Positions 6,860 to 14,704 of a stretch of DNA of 19,914 nucleotides are shown piece after piece (positions within the stretch are counted from its first letter, which is position 1; each line of letters starts with the position of its first letter). The position numbers and the translations under genes were made by a program. The DNA lies in NCBI GenBank assembly GCA_003152145.1, contig PLZL01000446.1, forward strand, positions 12,104 to 32,017, in the 5' to 3' direction. Source of the stretch: Limisphaerales bacterium. GTDB taxonomy: Bacteria > Verrucomicrobiota > Verrucomicrobiae > Limisphaerales > UBA11358. The notes beneath the pieces were generated by a model. That model saw only the letters and a program-made list of their open reading frames with translations. It made no database searches and was not told where the DNA came from.

Positions 6860-9460
6860 ATGAACACGAACCCAAATGCCGTGGAACAATTGCTGCGCAG
6901 GCAGCGTCGTTGGTATCAATACGCATGGCCGTTGATTGTGGTCGCCACCGGGCTCGCCGCCACGCTGGCCTTTGAATGGCACCAGCATCCGTCGCTGGCG
7001 CGTGTGGAAAATTGGGGGTATCTGCCGCGATGGTGGCTCGGTGGCCTAGCCGCCACGCTGGCCGCGGCTGCGGGCATTTATTTTCTCCGGCGTAAAAGCG
7101 TGTTGCAAGCCGCGCAGGCGATGGACGCGCGCTGGGAAACCAAGAACCGGCTCGAAACCGCCGCCGCTCTTTCATCCGCGCCGGACGCCATTGCCCGGGC
7201 GCAACGCGAAGAAACGGCCGGCTTCGTCCGGCAGGCGCAGCTTCGTCCGCGTGGCATTCCGCTGTCGCTGCTCGGCGGATTGGTGGCGCTGCTCGCGTTG
7301 GCGCACCTGCTGACGCTCGCCAGTTGGGCGCGTCCGTTGAACGGCGGTTCTCCCGTTGGTCAGAAAAATGACAAACAAGCTGCCAACATTTCGCAACAAC
7401 AGGAGAAGGCAAAACCCATCGCTGATACGCAGCCGCAGGCGAGTATCAATTGGAATTCGCCGGAGGAGAAAATCAAGGCTGCCGCCGTCGAGGAAGTGCC
7501 GCTGGAAGCCGTCGCTGATTCCGCCAGCGGTTTTCACGATGCGGTGCTGGAAATTTCCGTAAACGGCACGAGCCGCCCGCCCGTGCCCGTGGAATTGGCC
7601 GATCTCAAGACTGCCGGCAAGCACACGATCCAGACTTCGATCTACATGGACCAGCTCGGCGTGAAACCTTACGACATAGTGTCCTACGACCTCCACGCGC
7701 AGCGCAACGGCTTCCAGAAATTGTCCGATACAGTGTCGCCGGTGCAATTCGTGGAGATCAAACCGCTGCGCGAGGACGTGCATGAATGTCCGCCGACGCA
7801 AAATCCAGGCCAGTGCTTCAATTACATCACGGCCATCAAGTCTGCGCAGTTGCGGACGATGAAGGAAAATTTCACCCTCGCTCACACGGAACTTTCGCAC
7901 GATAGCACGGATTGGAAGGATGAAAACCAGCAGGTTGGTGCCGACCAGAAAATGCTCGCAGATAAAACCGGCGAGGTGATTTCGATGATGGCCAGCAATG
8001 GCGCGCCGGAGGAAATCGTCAGCCTCATCCGCCAAGCCCGGCCGGAAATGGCCGATGCCGCGCAAAAAATCTCGGCCACGGAAAATGAACCGGCGCTGGC
8101 CCCGCAAGGCAAGGCGCTCGCCTTGATCACCCAGGTGGAACAATATCTGGCCAAATCGGTTCGCCAGGCGCCGTCGCTGGTCCAAAAAGTTCCCGATCCT
8201 TTCGACAAAAAGGAGCTTGAGTTGAAGCGGCGCGACCAGACGCCCGCCGGTGAGCTTGAGATTTTGGCGAAGGAGCAGTCGCGGCTGGCCGACGACATTG
8301 CGACGACCAATGCACTGGCCGGGACGCTGCCGGATGCCGGCAAACCTGATCCGGAAAAAATCACCGGCACACCTGTCGAGCGCGAATCCCAAATCAACCA
8401 TCGCATCGGCGCGCTGCTTAATGCGAGCAACTTTGTCGCCGAAGTCACAAAGCATCTCGAGGAGGGACGCAGCCAAGCGCAGGTGTCGTTGCTGAATCTC
8501 AACATGGAGGACGTGGTCGCGGCGCGCGAACCGGCGGCGGAATCGGCGCGTGAACTGCACCTGGCCGCCGAGGCGATGAAACGCGCCGCCGAGCAGGTGG
8601 CGAAAAATGAGCTTGCCGATGCCTTGCGTGCGTTGAGCGATGCCGCCGGCGGGGCCCGCATTACGCCAGCGCAAGTTTCCGACGCTGCCGCTCGCCAACA
8701 AGCGACCAATGTGATGAGCCAGGTTCAGAATGCCGCGCGCAATCTCACCGAGGCCGCCCGGCAGCAACAGGAGACAGGTTCGCCCAAGGCCGCCACGCAG
8801 TTGAACGAGCTGGTCACGGCGCTTGCTGCCCCCGATTTGCAAAAGGCGCTGCAACAACTTCGCGAGCAGCCGCGCAATCCGGACGTGGCATTGAACGCGG
8901 CGAACAAGCTTCAAGACCTCGCCGACCGTGCCGGATTGATGCGTAATAATGGCCCGCTGTCGCCGGCGGAAATCGCACAGCTGGCCGACAGGCTGGAACG
9001 CGCCCACGCAAACATCCAACGGCTGCTTGCGCAAAAATCCGCCGCAAAATCACCAGTCAGTTCGCCGGGTAATTCCACTGGTTCAGCGCCTGGCAATTCC
9101 GGAGGCGCGGCGGGCGGTTTCGCCGGTGAAATCATCAGCGAGGTGCGGGAAGGTCTGTTTGAAACCGCGCCGGTGCTGCCGCAGTCAACACAACTGGCCG
9201 AGTTGCGCGGCCAGTTCCGCGCGTCGCCCGATTCCGGCGCGAGCAGCACGGATGAGGTTGCATTTCTGGAAAAGATTGATGCGCCATTGGAAGGCGTCAT
9301 CAAATTGCTGCGTGCGGAAATCCCGGACAACCGGCGGCCGTATCAGTTGACCGATGACGAACTGGCGCAGGCGCCGGCGGGTTATCGTCCGGCGGTGGCG
9401 GATTATTTCGAGCAACTGTCGCGGGATTACCCGGCGGATTCCAAGCCAGCCGGCAAATGA
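6860..9460 (+). CDS. Large membrane-anchored helical protein of the MoxR cluster
   Basis: 866 residues, starting one base after the previous stop. Three hydrophobic segments are visible at about 21-39, 57-76 and 133-156, with a helical charged stretch (MDARWETKNRLETAAAL) between the second and third. A long extracytoplasmic part follows: first a beta-rich region with an Ig/bacterial-adhesion feel (VLEISVNGTSRPPVPVELAD, TIQTSIYMDQLGVKPYDIV), which carries a close Cys pair (CPPTQNPGQC), then several hundred residues of Ala/Gln/Glu-rich helix suggesting coiled coil. Near the C-terminus comes a Gly/Ser-rich linker (about nt 9050-9125) and a terminal helical domain ending YFEQLSRDYPADSKPAGK. This position and plan match the long DUF4175-like proteins seen in MoxR clusters, but I cannot assign the family firmly. 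It probably forms the structural stalk of the complex. Confidence 0.75.
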   Translation: MNTNPNAVEQLLRRQRRWYQYAWPLIVVATGLAATLAFEWHQHPSLARVENWGYLPRWWLGGLAATLAAAAGIYFLRRKSVLQAAQAMDARWETKNRLETAAALSSAPDAIARAQREETAGFVRQAQLRPRGIPLSLLGGLVALLALAHLLTLASWARPLNGGSPVGQKNDKQAANISQQQEKAKPIADTQPQASINWNSPEEKIKAAAVEEVPLEAVADSASGFHDAVLEISVNGTSRPPVPVELADLKTAGKHTIQTSIYMDQLGVKPYDIVSYDLHAQRNGFQKLSDTVSPVQFVEIKPLREDVHECPPTQNPGQCFNYITAIKSAQLRTMKENFTLAHTELSHDSTDWKDENQQVGADQKMLADKTGEVISMMASNGAPEEIVSLIRQARPEMADAAQKISATENEPALAPQGKALALITQVEQYLAKSVRQAPSLVQKVPDPFDKKELELKRRDQTPAGELEILAKEQSRLADDIATTNALAGTLPDAGKPDPEKITGTPVERESQINHRIGALLNASNFVAEVTKHLEEGRSQAQVSLLNLNMEDVVAAREPAAESARELHLAAEAMKRAAEQVAKNELADALRALSDAAGGARITPAQVSDAAARQQATNVMSQVQNAARNLTEAARQQQETGSPKAATQLNELVTALAAPDLQKALQQLREQPRNPDVALNAANKLQDLADRAGLMRNNGPLSPAEIAQLADRLERAHANIQRLLAQKSAAKSPVSSPGNSTGSAPGNSGGAAGGFAGEIISEVREGLFETAPVLPQSTQLAELRGQFRASPDSGASSTDEVAFLEKIDAPLEGVIKLLRAEIPDNRRPYQLTDDELAQAPAGYRPAVADYFEQLSRDYPADSKPAGK

Positions 9461-11727
9461 CCCAGCCTTTCGAATGGCAATTTGGCGGCTGGCTGCGCGG
9501 ATTTCCGCCGGCTACCGCGTGGGGCATTGTCGCGGTGGCCGCAGTCACGGGTCTGGTGCTGGTCGTCTGGCTTTACCGCCGAACTTTGAGGCAACTGCCG
9601 CCGACAGTACGGAACGCGCTCACAGTTTTTCGCGCGGCCATTGTGCTACTTTTGCTGCTGTGCCTCGCCAACCCATCACGCGTGGAAAGGGAAAAACCGA
9701 CCGCCGCTAGTAAAAAGACTCTGGCCGTGATCGTGGATCGTTCCGCCAGCATGAGCATTCCGGACTATCGCCGGGTGACGCGGTTGGCCGGGGCCTTGCG
9801 TGTTTGGAAACTGCATGAAGGCGAGGCGGCGTCGGCATTTTCAGAAATCAAATACTACCGTTTCGCCACGGAGCTGGCTCCGGCAGCGAGCTTGGATGAA
9901 GCGGTGGAATCCGCGAAGTCAGGCCCGGAAACGCATTTGTATTCGGCGCTGCGGCAGGCCCTGGATGCCGGTCCCGATGCGGTTGTCTGCCTGACGGACG
10001 GACTGGACACCACCGGCGCAGCGCGGGACGAACTGGCCGGCGAAGCCTTGCACCGGAATGTGCCACTTTATTTTGTCGCCGGCATCAACCGGCTGCTGCC
10101 ATCGCGGTCGGGTGACGCCTTGAACATCCGCGAGATCAAGGTGCCGGGAACGGTTCTGCGCCAGGCGCAATTTTCCGCGAGCGCGGTGTTTGAGGTCGCC
10201 TCGCCGCGGGACTCGCAGTTGCCGGTGGAATTGTGGAGCGGCAACACGAAGCTGGCCTCGACCAACCTGTCCGTCCGGGCAGGCGAAAACATTCTCCCGT
10301 GGTCCGTGCTGGTAACCGCGCCCGAACCTGGAACGATGCCGCTGGAATTCCGCGCGGGCAAAAATCCGCCGCAATCCGCCGCCTGCACGGTCGAAATCAC
10401 CGATCACAAGACCTTGGACGTGCTTTATTACCAAGGCACGCTGCAATGGGGTTACCGCTTTCTGCGTTCGGCGCTGGCGAGCGAACTCGGTTTCCGGCTG
10501 ACGAGCATTTTGAACCCGGCGCTGAACGTGAAGATTTCCGTGGAGACGCCCGACCAGCCGACGCTGCCGGACTTGCCGGAGGACGTGAGCGGGCTAAAGC
10601 CTTTTCAAATCATCGTGCTGGCCCATGTTTTTGCGAACCAGCTCACGGCGCGGCAGCAGGCGGCGCTGGTGGATTATGTGCAGGGCGGAGGCGCCGTGCT
10701 TTTCATTTCGCCCGAGACGCAGGCGAGCGCGAGTTTTGCCGGCAGCGCGCTGGAACAGATGCTACCTGTGGTTTTCGGGCCATCGTCGCCGGCTGACAAC
10801 GAGGAGGACAACCCGAATGGTTTCCGTTTGCAAATCACCGTCCCAAGCCAGCCCGGATTGGCGGGAGGCGCGCGCAGCCAGGCATTGCCCGGCTTGAAAC
10901 CTTTCGCACTGCCGGCGGGCGCAACGCGTTCCGCCGTCAGCGCGCTGTTTGAAAAATCTGGTGAAAGCCTGCCGCACTACGTCAATAACGCGCGCGTCCG
11001 CGCCGTGAAGCCGGGCGCGGAAGTTCTCGCCGTGAGCGCCCCGGCCGGCGGCGGTGAACCGCAGGTGTTGCTGGCGCGGCAGCAGTTTGGCAACGGTTTT
11101 GCCGTGGCCATGATGACGGATTTGTTGTGGCGCTGGAAAATGTCATTGCCCAGCAGCAGCCATGCGCTGGAAAAATTCTGGCAGCAGTTGCTGCTCTCGC
11201 TCGCGCCGTCGTCGGGCGAGGGATTCCGCCTGGTAAAACTCACGGAATCGCCGTCCATGAACCAGCCCCTGGTTTTGCAGATCACCGGCAACACCGCCGG
11301 GGCGAAGCCGGATGTGGAGGCGGTTTCACCGTTGCGCGCCGAACGGTCCTTGACCTTGCAGCCGGCGACGAACGGGGAAAGCGCGTGGACCGCCACCTTC
11401 ACGCCCGACGCGACCGGAGACTGGGAAGTGCGGGCGACCGGTTCCGGGAAAAAATTTGCGCAGCTGGTCTTTCCAGTCCCGGTAAAATGGCAGACCGCCG
11501 AAATGATGAACGTGCCGCCGGATGTGGATGGCATGAGCCAGTTGACGGAGGCCACCGGCGGCGCGATGATTGAAGATGCGCCGGTGTTTCAGCCGCGCGA
11601 AGATTCCGTCGCCGCGCCCGGTCTTCAACACGTCCGACCGTTGTGGAATTCCTCCTGGCTGCTCGGCGGGCTGCTGGGACTTTACGCAACGGAACTGATC
11701 GTCCGGCGCCGGTTCAAATTGTTATGA
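9457..11727 (+). CDS. VWA membrane protein with glutamine-amidotransferase-like domain
   Basis: 756 residues. The start overlaps the preceding stop as ATGA (9457-9460), implying translational coupling. Two N-terminal TMs (about 21-40 and 55-72) precede a VWA domain with MIDAS DRSAS (94-98) and the later strand AVVCLTDGLDTTG. A beta-sandwich region (about 205-310) is followed by a GATase-1-like fold (about 312-425): LDVLYYQGTLQWGYRFL, then FQIIVLAHVFANQLT, then YVQGGGAVLFISPET. The nucleophile-elbow Cys of active amidotransferases is not present, so this is a structural version. A C-terminal TM lies at about 730-749 before RRRFKLL. The plan is like that of the upstream BatA gene, without the BatA module. 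It is probably a paralogous membrane VWA subunit of the same complex. Confidence 0.85.
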   Translation: MTQPFEWQFGGWLRGFPPATAWGIVAVAAVTGLVLVVWLYRRTLRQLPPTVRNALTVFRAAIVLLLLLCLANPSRVEREKPTAASKKTLAVIVDRSASMSIPDYRRVTRLAGALRVWKLHEGEAASAFSEIKYYRFATELAPAASLDEAVESAKSGPETHLYSALRQALDAGPDAVVCLTDGLDTTGAARDELAGEALHRNVPLYFVAGINRLLPSRSGDALNIREIKVPGTVLRQAQFSASAVFEVASPRDSQLPVELWSGNTKLASTNLSVRAGENILPWSVLVTAPEPGTMPLEFRAGKNPPQSAACTVEITDHKTLDVLYYQGTLQWGYRFLRSALASELGFRLTSILNPALNVKISVETPDQPTLPDLPEDVSGLKPFQIIVLAHVFANQLTARQQAALVDYVQGGGAVLFISPETQASASFAGSALEQMLPVVFGPSSPADNEEDNPNGFRLQITVPSQPGLAGGARSQALPGLKPFALPAGATRSAVSALFEKSGESLPHYVNNARVRAVKPGAEVLAVSAPAGGGEPQVLLARQQFGNGFAVAMMTDLLWRWKMSLPSSSHALEKFWQQLLLSLAPSSGEGFRLVKLTESPSMNQPLVLQITGNTAGAKPDVEAVSPLRAERSLTLQPATNGESAWTATFTPDATGDWEVRATGSGKKFAQLVFPVPVKWQTAEMMNVPPDVDGMSQLTEATGGAMIEDAPVFQPREDSVAAPGLQHVRPLWNSSWLLGGLLGLYATELIVRRRFKLL

Positions 11728-12482
11728 AAAACTCCAATCCAATTACGCGCGCACATTTTCTCAAGCTGCTACTGGCAGGCGCGGTTTTTACGCCGTCTCT
11801 GGCCGCGCAGGGCCGCAGCCTAGACGATCTGCGCGGCGACCGTGTGGGCTGGGCGCGGCTGAAAACTTCCAGTCCGCACTGGAAGCGCCATTCAGGCAGT
11901 GATCCGGTGCTGATGAGGTTTTTTCGCGACGAGACCACGCTCAATATTGACCCGACTTGGTATGCAGCCGATGCGAATGACCTGGCCGAGCAGTGCAAAT
12001 ATCCGTTTCTGTTTTCGCAAGCGGTTGACGTGGTTACCGAACCGGTTGGCCGGAGCAACATCGCCGAATATATCCGGCGCGGCGGATTCCTGTTGATTGA
12101 CGCCTGTCACGATTCCAGCGTTAATACGGACTTCGATGAATTTCTCCGCCGGCAAATTGAGTTTTACTCCACGACGCTGTCCGAAGCGCAGGTGGTGTCG
12201 CTGCCAGCGACGCATGAAATTTACAGCTGCTGCTTCCAGATTCCCGACGGACGGCCGCCGCATACGTTCATGGGGAACGTCTATGATGCGCGTAAGGCAC
12301 GACATGGGCTTTATGGCGTGATGATCGGCGCGCGCACTGCGGGCATAATCAGTGTGTGCGGATTGCAATGCGGCTGGGATCATGTCACGGAGCACGCCAG
12401 CTTAGCACCGCCCGGCACCGATATCGCCTGCATGAGGATGCTGGTGAACATTTATATCTACGCCATGATGCAGAGCGGTTGA
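11724..12482 (+). CDS. DUF4159 family exported protein, copy A
   Basis: 252 residues with the start set at ATG 11724, which overlaps the preceding stop as ATGA. A longer frame reaches back to 11643 but lies inside the upstream gene. The N-terminus is a signal sequence (TRAHFLKLLLAGAVFTPSLAA). DUF4159 features follow: DRVGWARLKT, TTLNIDPTWY, CKYPFLFSQ, EYIRRGGFLLIDAC, ATHEIYSCCFQIPDG, YGVMIGARTAGIISV, LQCGWDH and a C-terminal MLVNIYIYAMMQ. These resemble the GATase-like fold, in which RRGGFLLIDAC supplies the acidic/Cys site. DUF4159 proteins recur at the end of MoxR clusters and have no established biochemical role. The product is probably periplasmic and acts with the VWA membrane proteins. 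Two extra residues clusters (HASL near nt 12396) distinguish it from copy B. Confidence 0.88.
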   Translation: MKNSNPITRAHFLKLLLAGAVFTPSLAAQGRSLDDLRGDRVGWARLKTSSPHWKRHSGSDPVLMRFFRDETTLNIDPTWYAADANDLAEQCKYPFLFSQAVDVVTEPVGRSNIAEYIRRGGFLLIDACHDSSVNTDFDEFLRRQIEFYSTTLSEAQVVSLPATHEIYSCCFQIPDGRPPHTFMGNVYDARKARHGLYGVMIGARTAGIISVCGLQCGWDHVTEHASLAPPGTDIACMRMLVNIYIYAMMQSG

Positions 12483-12494
12483 AAATTTCAGATT

Positions 12495-13226
12495 ATGAAC
12501 CAAGTCACACGCCGGCTTTTTTTGATATGGCTGCTGGGCGCAGTTTTTACGCCGGCTTTGGCCGCGCTGGGCCGCAGCCTGGACGACCTGCGCGGTGACC
12601 GCGTCGGCTGGGCGCGGCTGAAAACCCCCAGCCCATACTGGCTGCGTCATTCCACGGGCGATCCGACCTTGATGCAATTTTTCCGCCAGCAGACCACGTT
12701 GAACATTGATCCGACCTGGTATGTGGCCGACGTGGAAAACCTGCCGGAGATGTGCAAATACCCGCTGTTGTTTTCGCAGGGCGTTCACATGGTTCTAAGC
12801 GCCACCGGACACGACAACGTGGCGGAACACATCCGGCGCGGCGGATTCCTGCTGGTTGACGCCTGTTGCAACCGGGGCGTCACGCCGGACTTTGACGTGT
12901 TCCTCCAGCAAGAAACGGATTTTCTGGCCGTGGCGCTGCCGGAGGCGCAGGTGGTTTTCCTGCCGTCCAGCCATGAAATCTACCGCTGCTGTTTTCAAAT
13001 TCCCAATGGCCACCCGCCGCATACGTTTTTCAACAACGTCTACGACCCGCAAAAGGCCGCCCTCGGACTTTACGGCGTCATGATTGGGCAACGCATGGCG
13101 GGGTTGATCAGCTTGAGCGGATTGCAATGCGGTTGGGACCACATGGTCGCTCCGCCCGGCAATGACATTGCCTGCATGCGGATGCTGGTAAACATTTACG
13201 TTTACGCCATGATGCAGGGCGGCTGA
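12495..13226 (+). CDS. DUF4159 family exported protein, copy B
   Basis: 243 residues, starting 12 bases after copy A. The signal sequence begins with a twin Arg (TRRLFLIWLLGAVFTPALAA). It does not fit the full twin-arginine motif, so Sec export is likelier. By eye roughly two thirds of residues match copy A across the whole length, with complete identity over GRSLDDLRGDRVGWARLKT. It shares TTLNIDPTWY, IRRGGFLLVDAC, SSHEIYRCCFQIPNG and the terminal MLVNIYVYAMMQ. At the putative active region it reads DACCNRG where copy A has DACHDSS, and it lacks the five-residue insert before APPG. The pair clearly arose by tandem duplication and may act as a heterodimer or have divided substrates. It is the last intact gene of the operon. 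Confidence 0.88.
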   Translation: MNQVTRRLFLIWLLGAVFTPALAALGRSLDDLRGDRVGWARLKTPSPYWLRHSTGDPTLMQFFRQQTTLNIDPTWYVADVENLPEMCKYPLLFSQGVHMVLSATGHDNVAEHIRRGGFLLVDACCNRGVTPDFDVFLQQETDFLAVALPEAQVVFLPSSHEIYRCCFQIPNGHPPHTFFNNVYDPQKAALGLYGVMIGQRMAGLISLSGLQCGWDHMVAPPGNDIACMRMLVNIYVYAMMQGG

Positions 13227-13239
13227 AGTTATCCGGTTC

Positions 13240-13341
13240 ATGAACGAAGTCACACGACTGCGCGTTCTGAAAGAAGGGGAACGCACGGTTGTTGTCTCAA
13301 GGCAACCAGCCTACGACGCTATTTGTTTGTCAGCGCGCTGA
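13240..13341 (+). pseudogene. Relic 5' end of a third DUF4159 copy
   Basis: Thirteen bases after the copy B stop, an ATG is followed by a sequence matching the start of copy B: 16 of the first 17 bases agree (13240-13256 versus 12495-12511), giving MNEVTR against MNQVTR. After that the homology ends abruptly and the frame stops after 33 codons, running into the 3' end of the convergent thioredoxin gene. The spacer length is also nearly the same as between copies A and B (12 versus 13 bases). This is best explained as a third tandem unit lost by deletion. The short frame could be translated, but nothing suggests a function. Confidence 0.55.
13287..13307. terminator. Possible hairpin between convergent genes
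   Basis: GGTTG (13287-13291) can pair with CAACC (13303-13307), extended by TTG/CAA around a TCT loop with a two-base bulge. It lies between the end of the MoxR operon and the end of the thioredoxin gene, where a bidirectional terminator would be expected. There is no T-tract on either side, so the call is weak. Confidence 0.25.
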
Positions 13342-14134
13342 CAACCGCCTGCTCCAAAGCTTCACTTCGTAAATTTTTGCCGATGATTTTGCCATCTCTA
13401 TCCAGCAAAAAGGTAGCAGGGATGCTTCGGATGCCATATTTGACGGCCAGCTTGTTGGCCCAACCTTGTCCGTCAAAGAATTGCGGCCAGGTCATGTTTT
13501 GATCCTTGGTGAAACTTAACAACTGTGTTTTGTCCTGATCAAGGCTCACACCGATGATGTCGAAACCCTGCGCATGATGTTTCTGATAGGTGGCAATGAC
13601 GTTGGGCAGTTCGCCGCGGCAAGGCTCGCACCACGTCGCCCAGAAATCAACCAGCCCCACTTTGCCCTTGTGGCTGGCAATGGAAAGCGGCTGGCCCTCC
13701 ACATCCGTTTCATTGAAATCGGGAAATTTCGTTCCGACTGCCAGCGCATCCTGTATTTGTTTTGCCGCTGCGGCCTCCGCTTCGTGCTTTTGCAGATTGG
13801 CGACAAATTGGGTGTCTTTGAAATCAGTCTTGAGTTGTTTCAACAGTTCCTGGGCTTTGGCGTCGTTGTTTAGAACTTCGCCATACAAGGTGGCTTTCAT
13901 GTATAAAATACGCGCCACATCATCGGTCTTTTCGCCCTGGTGTTCGGCCAGCAGGGTGTCGAATTGCTTCAGGTCGTCGGCCAGTGCGTTTTCGTTCTTT
14001 TTGCCTGCGGCAAGATCGGCGTTGATTTTCGTGACCAGCGCTTTGAGTTCCGTCGCCGCATTGGCGGTGAACCCGCGCTGACCCGACAACAAGAGCACCG
14101 AGACCCCGAGGACGATTGCGAGTTTATTTTTCAT
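13319..14134 (-). CDS. Exported TlpA/ResA-like thioredoxin-fold protein
   Basis: 271 residues when started at the ATG whose complement is at 14132-14134. This begins exactly at a signal sequence (MKNKLAIVLGVSVLLLSGQ). A GTG ten codons upstream (14162-14164) is possible but would extend the signal. Residues about 25-130 form an all-helical, lysine/glutamate-rich N-terminal domain. A thioredoxin-like domain follows: VGTKFPDFNETDVEGQPLS (133-151), GKVGLVDFWATWCEPCRGEL with the redox-active CEPC at 169-172, IIGVSLDQD, and the cis-Pro loop SIPATFLLDRDGKI (Pro239). Members reduce or oxidise periplasmic disulfides, for example in cytochrome c maturation. It is convergent to the MoxR operon; a functional link to the Cys-rich DUF4159 proteins is only a guess. 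Confidence 0.92.
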   Translation of the reverse strand: MKNKLAIVLGVSVLLLSGQRGFTANAATELKALVTKINADLAAGKKNENALADDLKQFDTLLAEHQGEKTDDVARILYMKATLYGEVLNNDAKAQELLKQLKTDFKDTQFVANLQKHEAEAAAAKQIQDALAVGTKFPDFNETDVEGQPLSIASHKGKVGLVDFWATWCEPCRGELPNVIATYQKHHAQGFDIIGVSLDQDKTQLLSFTKDQNMTWPQFFDGQGWANKLAVKYGIRSIPATFLLDRDGKIIGKNLRSEALEQAVVSALTNK

Positions 14135-14261
14135 GTTGGGAATTGGATTGATCTCAACCAACACGCTGCCACCAGTTTACCGCAAGTCAAACCCATAACT
14201 TCCAAACCGGTTAATGTAATGATTTTCAAGGTGAGGATTTCGAGCAGGAGATCGCCAGCGC

Positions 14262-14320
14262 TATGGCAAACAAATAAAAATAACATTCTGCTCATCGGTC
14301 CGCGCGGCACGGGCAAATCA
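14262..14320 (+). pseudogene. Remnant of a P-loop ATPase (Walker A only)
   Basis: A plus-strand frame reads WQTNKNNILLIGPRGTGKS, ending at 14320. The hydrophobic strand followed by GPRGTGKS is a textbook Walker A motif as seen in AAA+ ATPases. Immediately afterwards the frame turns into Arg-rich sequence from a palindromic stretch. Nothing before it resembles an ATPase, and no Walker B follows. It is probably a surviving scrap of a gene; chance is possible for such a short match. Confidence 0.35.
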
Positions 14321-14332
14321 TTGCGCACAAGA

Positions 14333-14389
14333 GACAATGAAAATCGGCGAGCGAGGCGAACGTTCCGAGCTCGCGCTCGGCCAATTGTC
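14333..14389. repeat. Imperfect palindrome centred on AACGTT
   Basis: Outer arms GACAAT (14333-14338) and ATTGTC (14384-14389), middle arms CGAGCG and CGCTCG, and a central AACGTT at about 14359-14364 form an interrupted inverted repeat of 57 bases. It could fold into a cruciform or RNA stem. It may be a dispersed palindromic repeat unit of the REP type; a second copy is not present in this window. Confidence 0.4.
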
Positions 14390-14688
14390 CCCAATCCTCC
14401 GGGAGGCAGGAACCATCTCACGCGCGTTGGCGCAATTGCTCTCGAAAGAAAAAAATTGTCAGCAAAGAAAATTTGGAGGAGAGGAGTGCTGTTGAAAGCC
14501 CGGGTGAAAACCCCGCTCCCGTCGCAGCGACAAGGCGGTGCCTTCTGTATTTCTTGTGGGTTTGCGTAAGCTCGAACACCGATGCGTATTCTCGGCACGA
14601 GGTTTATGGTGAAATCCTTTCGGACACACTCGCAAAGAGCGTATTTGCTTGCATCAAGTAGGTTTATTGCCTATATCAGCGCTCTGAT

Positions 14689-14694
14689 GGAGAG
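14689..14694 (+). promoter_or_regulatory. Ribosome-binding site that decides the start of the giant gene
   Basis: GGAGAG at 14689-14694 is 10 bases upstream of ATG 14705. Earlier in-frame ATGs at 14582 and 14687 lack a comparable site. Starting at 14705 gives a conventional signal peptide with Arg/Lys-containing N-region and a hydrophobic core, which supports this choice. Confidence 0.55.
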
Positions 14695-14704
14695 TCCAGA
14701 AACA

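Larger units (their letters stand above)
11724..13256 (+). repeat. Tandem gene duplication, two full units and one stub
   Basis: The two DUF4159 genes and the 17-base stub form a head-to-tail array. Unit boundaries are visible because the spacer plus the start ATGAAC.AAGTCACACG recurs after each of the two full copies. Divergence between copies A and B is substantial at the protein level, so the A/B duplication is not recent. The B-to-stub start similarity is closer, suggesting a later duplication from B. Confidence 0.6.
14135..14704. other. Intergenic region with relics
   Basis: This is 570 bases between the divergent thioredoxin gene and the giant secreted gene. It holds a P-loop remnant (14262-14320), an imperfect palindrome (14333-14389), and GC-rich sequence up to about 14570 in which the frames 14151-14598 (minus) and 14473-14661 (plus) show no recognisable domain. 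Promoters for the two divergent genes should lie here, but no convincing -35/-10 pair was seen. Confidence 0.5.

Noticed and set aside
7172..9034. Minus-strand frame of 620 codons opposite the large helical protein gene
   Set aside because: Long antisense frames are expected in GC-rich genes with strong third-position bias. The product is Arg/Gly/Leu-rich with no domain, while the plus-strand frame has TM segments and operon overlaps.
9457..11727. Active glutamine amidotransferase within the VWA protein
   Set aside because: The fold is suggested by strand order, but the expected nucleophilic Cys is missing, so no enzymatic role is claimed.
14473..14560. Stretch with some likeness to the core of a cobalamin riboswitch (GTGAAAA flanked by short C/G runs, then CCCGTCGCAG)
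   Set aside because: The arms do not pair in the expected way, the strict consensus blocks are absent, and the downstream gene has no link to cobalamin. Treated as chance.
13940..14569. Plus-strand frame of 209 codons
   Set aside because: Its first part is antisense to the thioredoxin gene and its last part is Arg-rich palindromic sequence. Only the Walker A segment at 14262-14320 is worth keeping, and it is listed separately.
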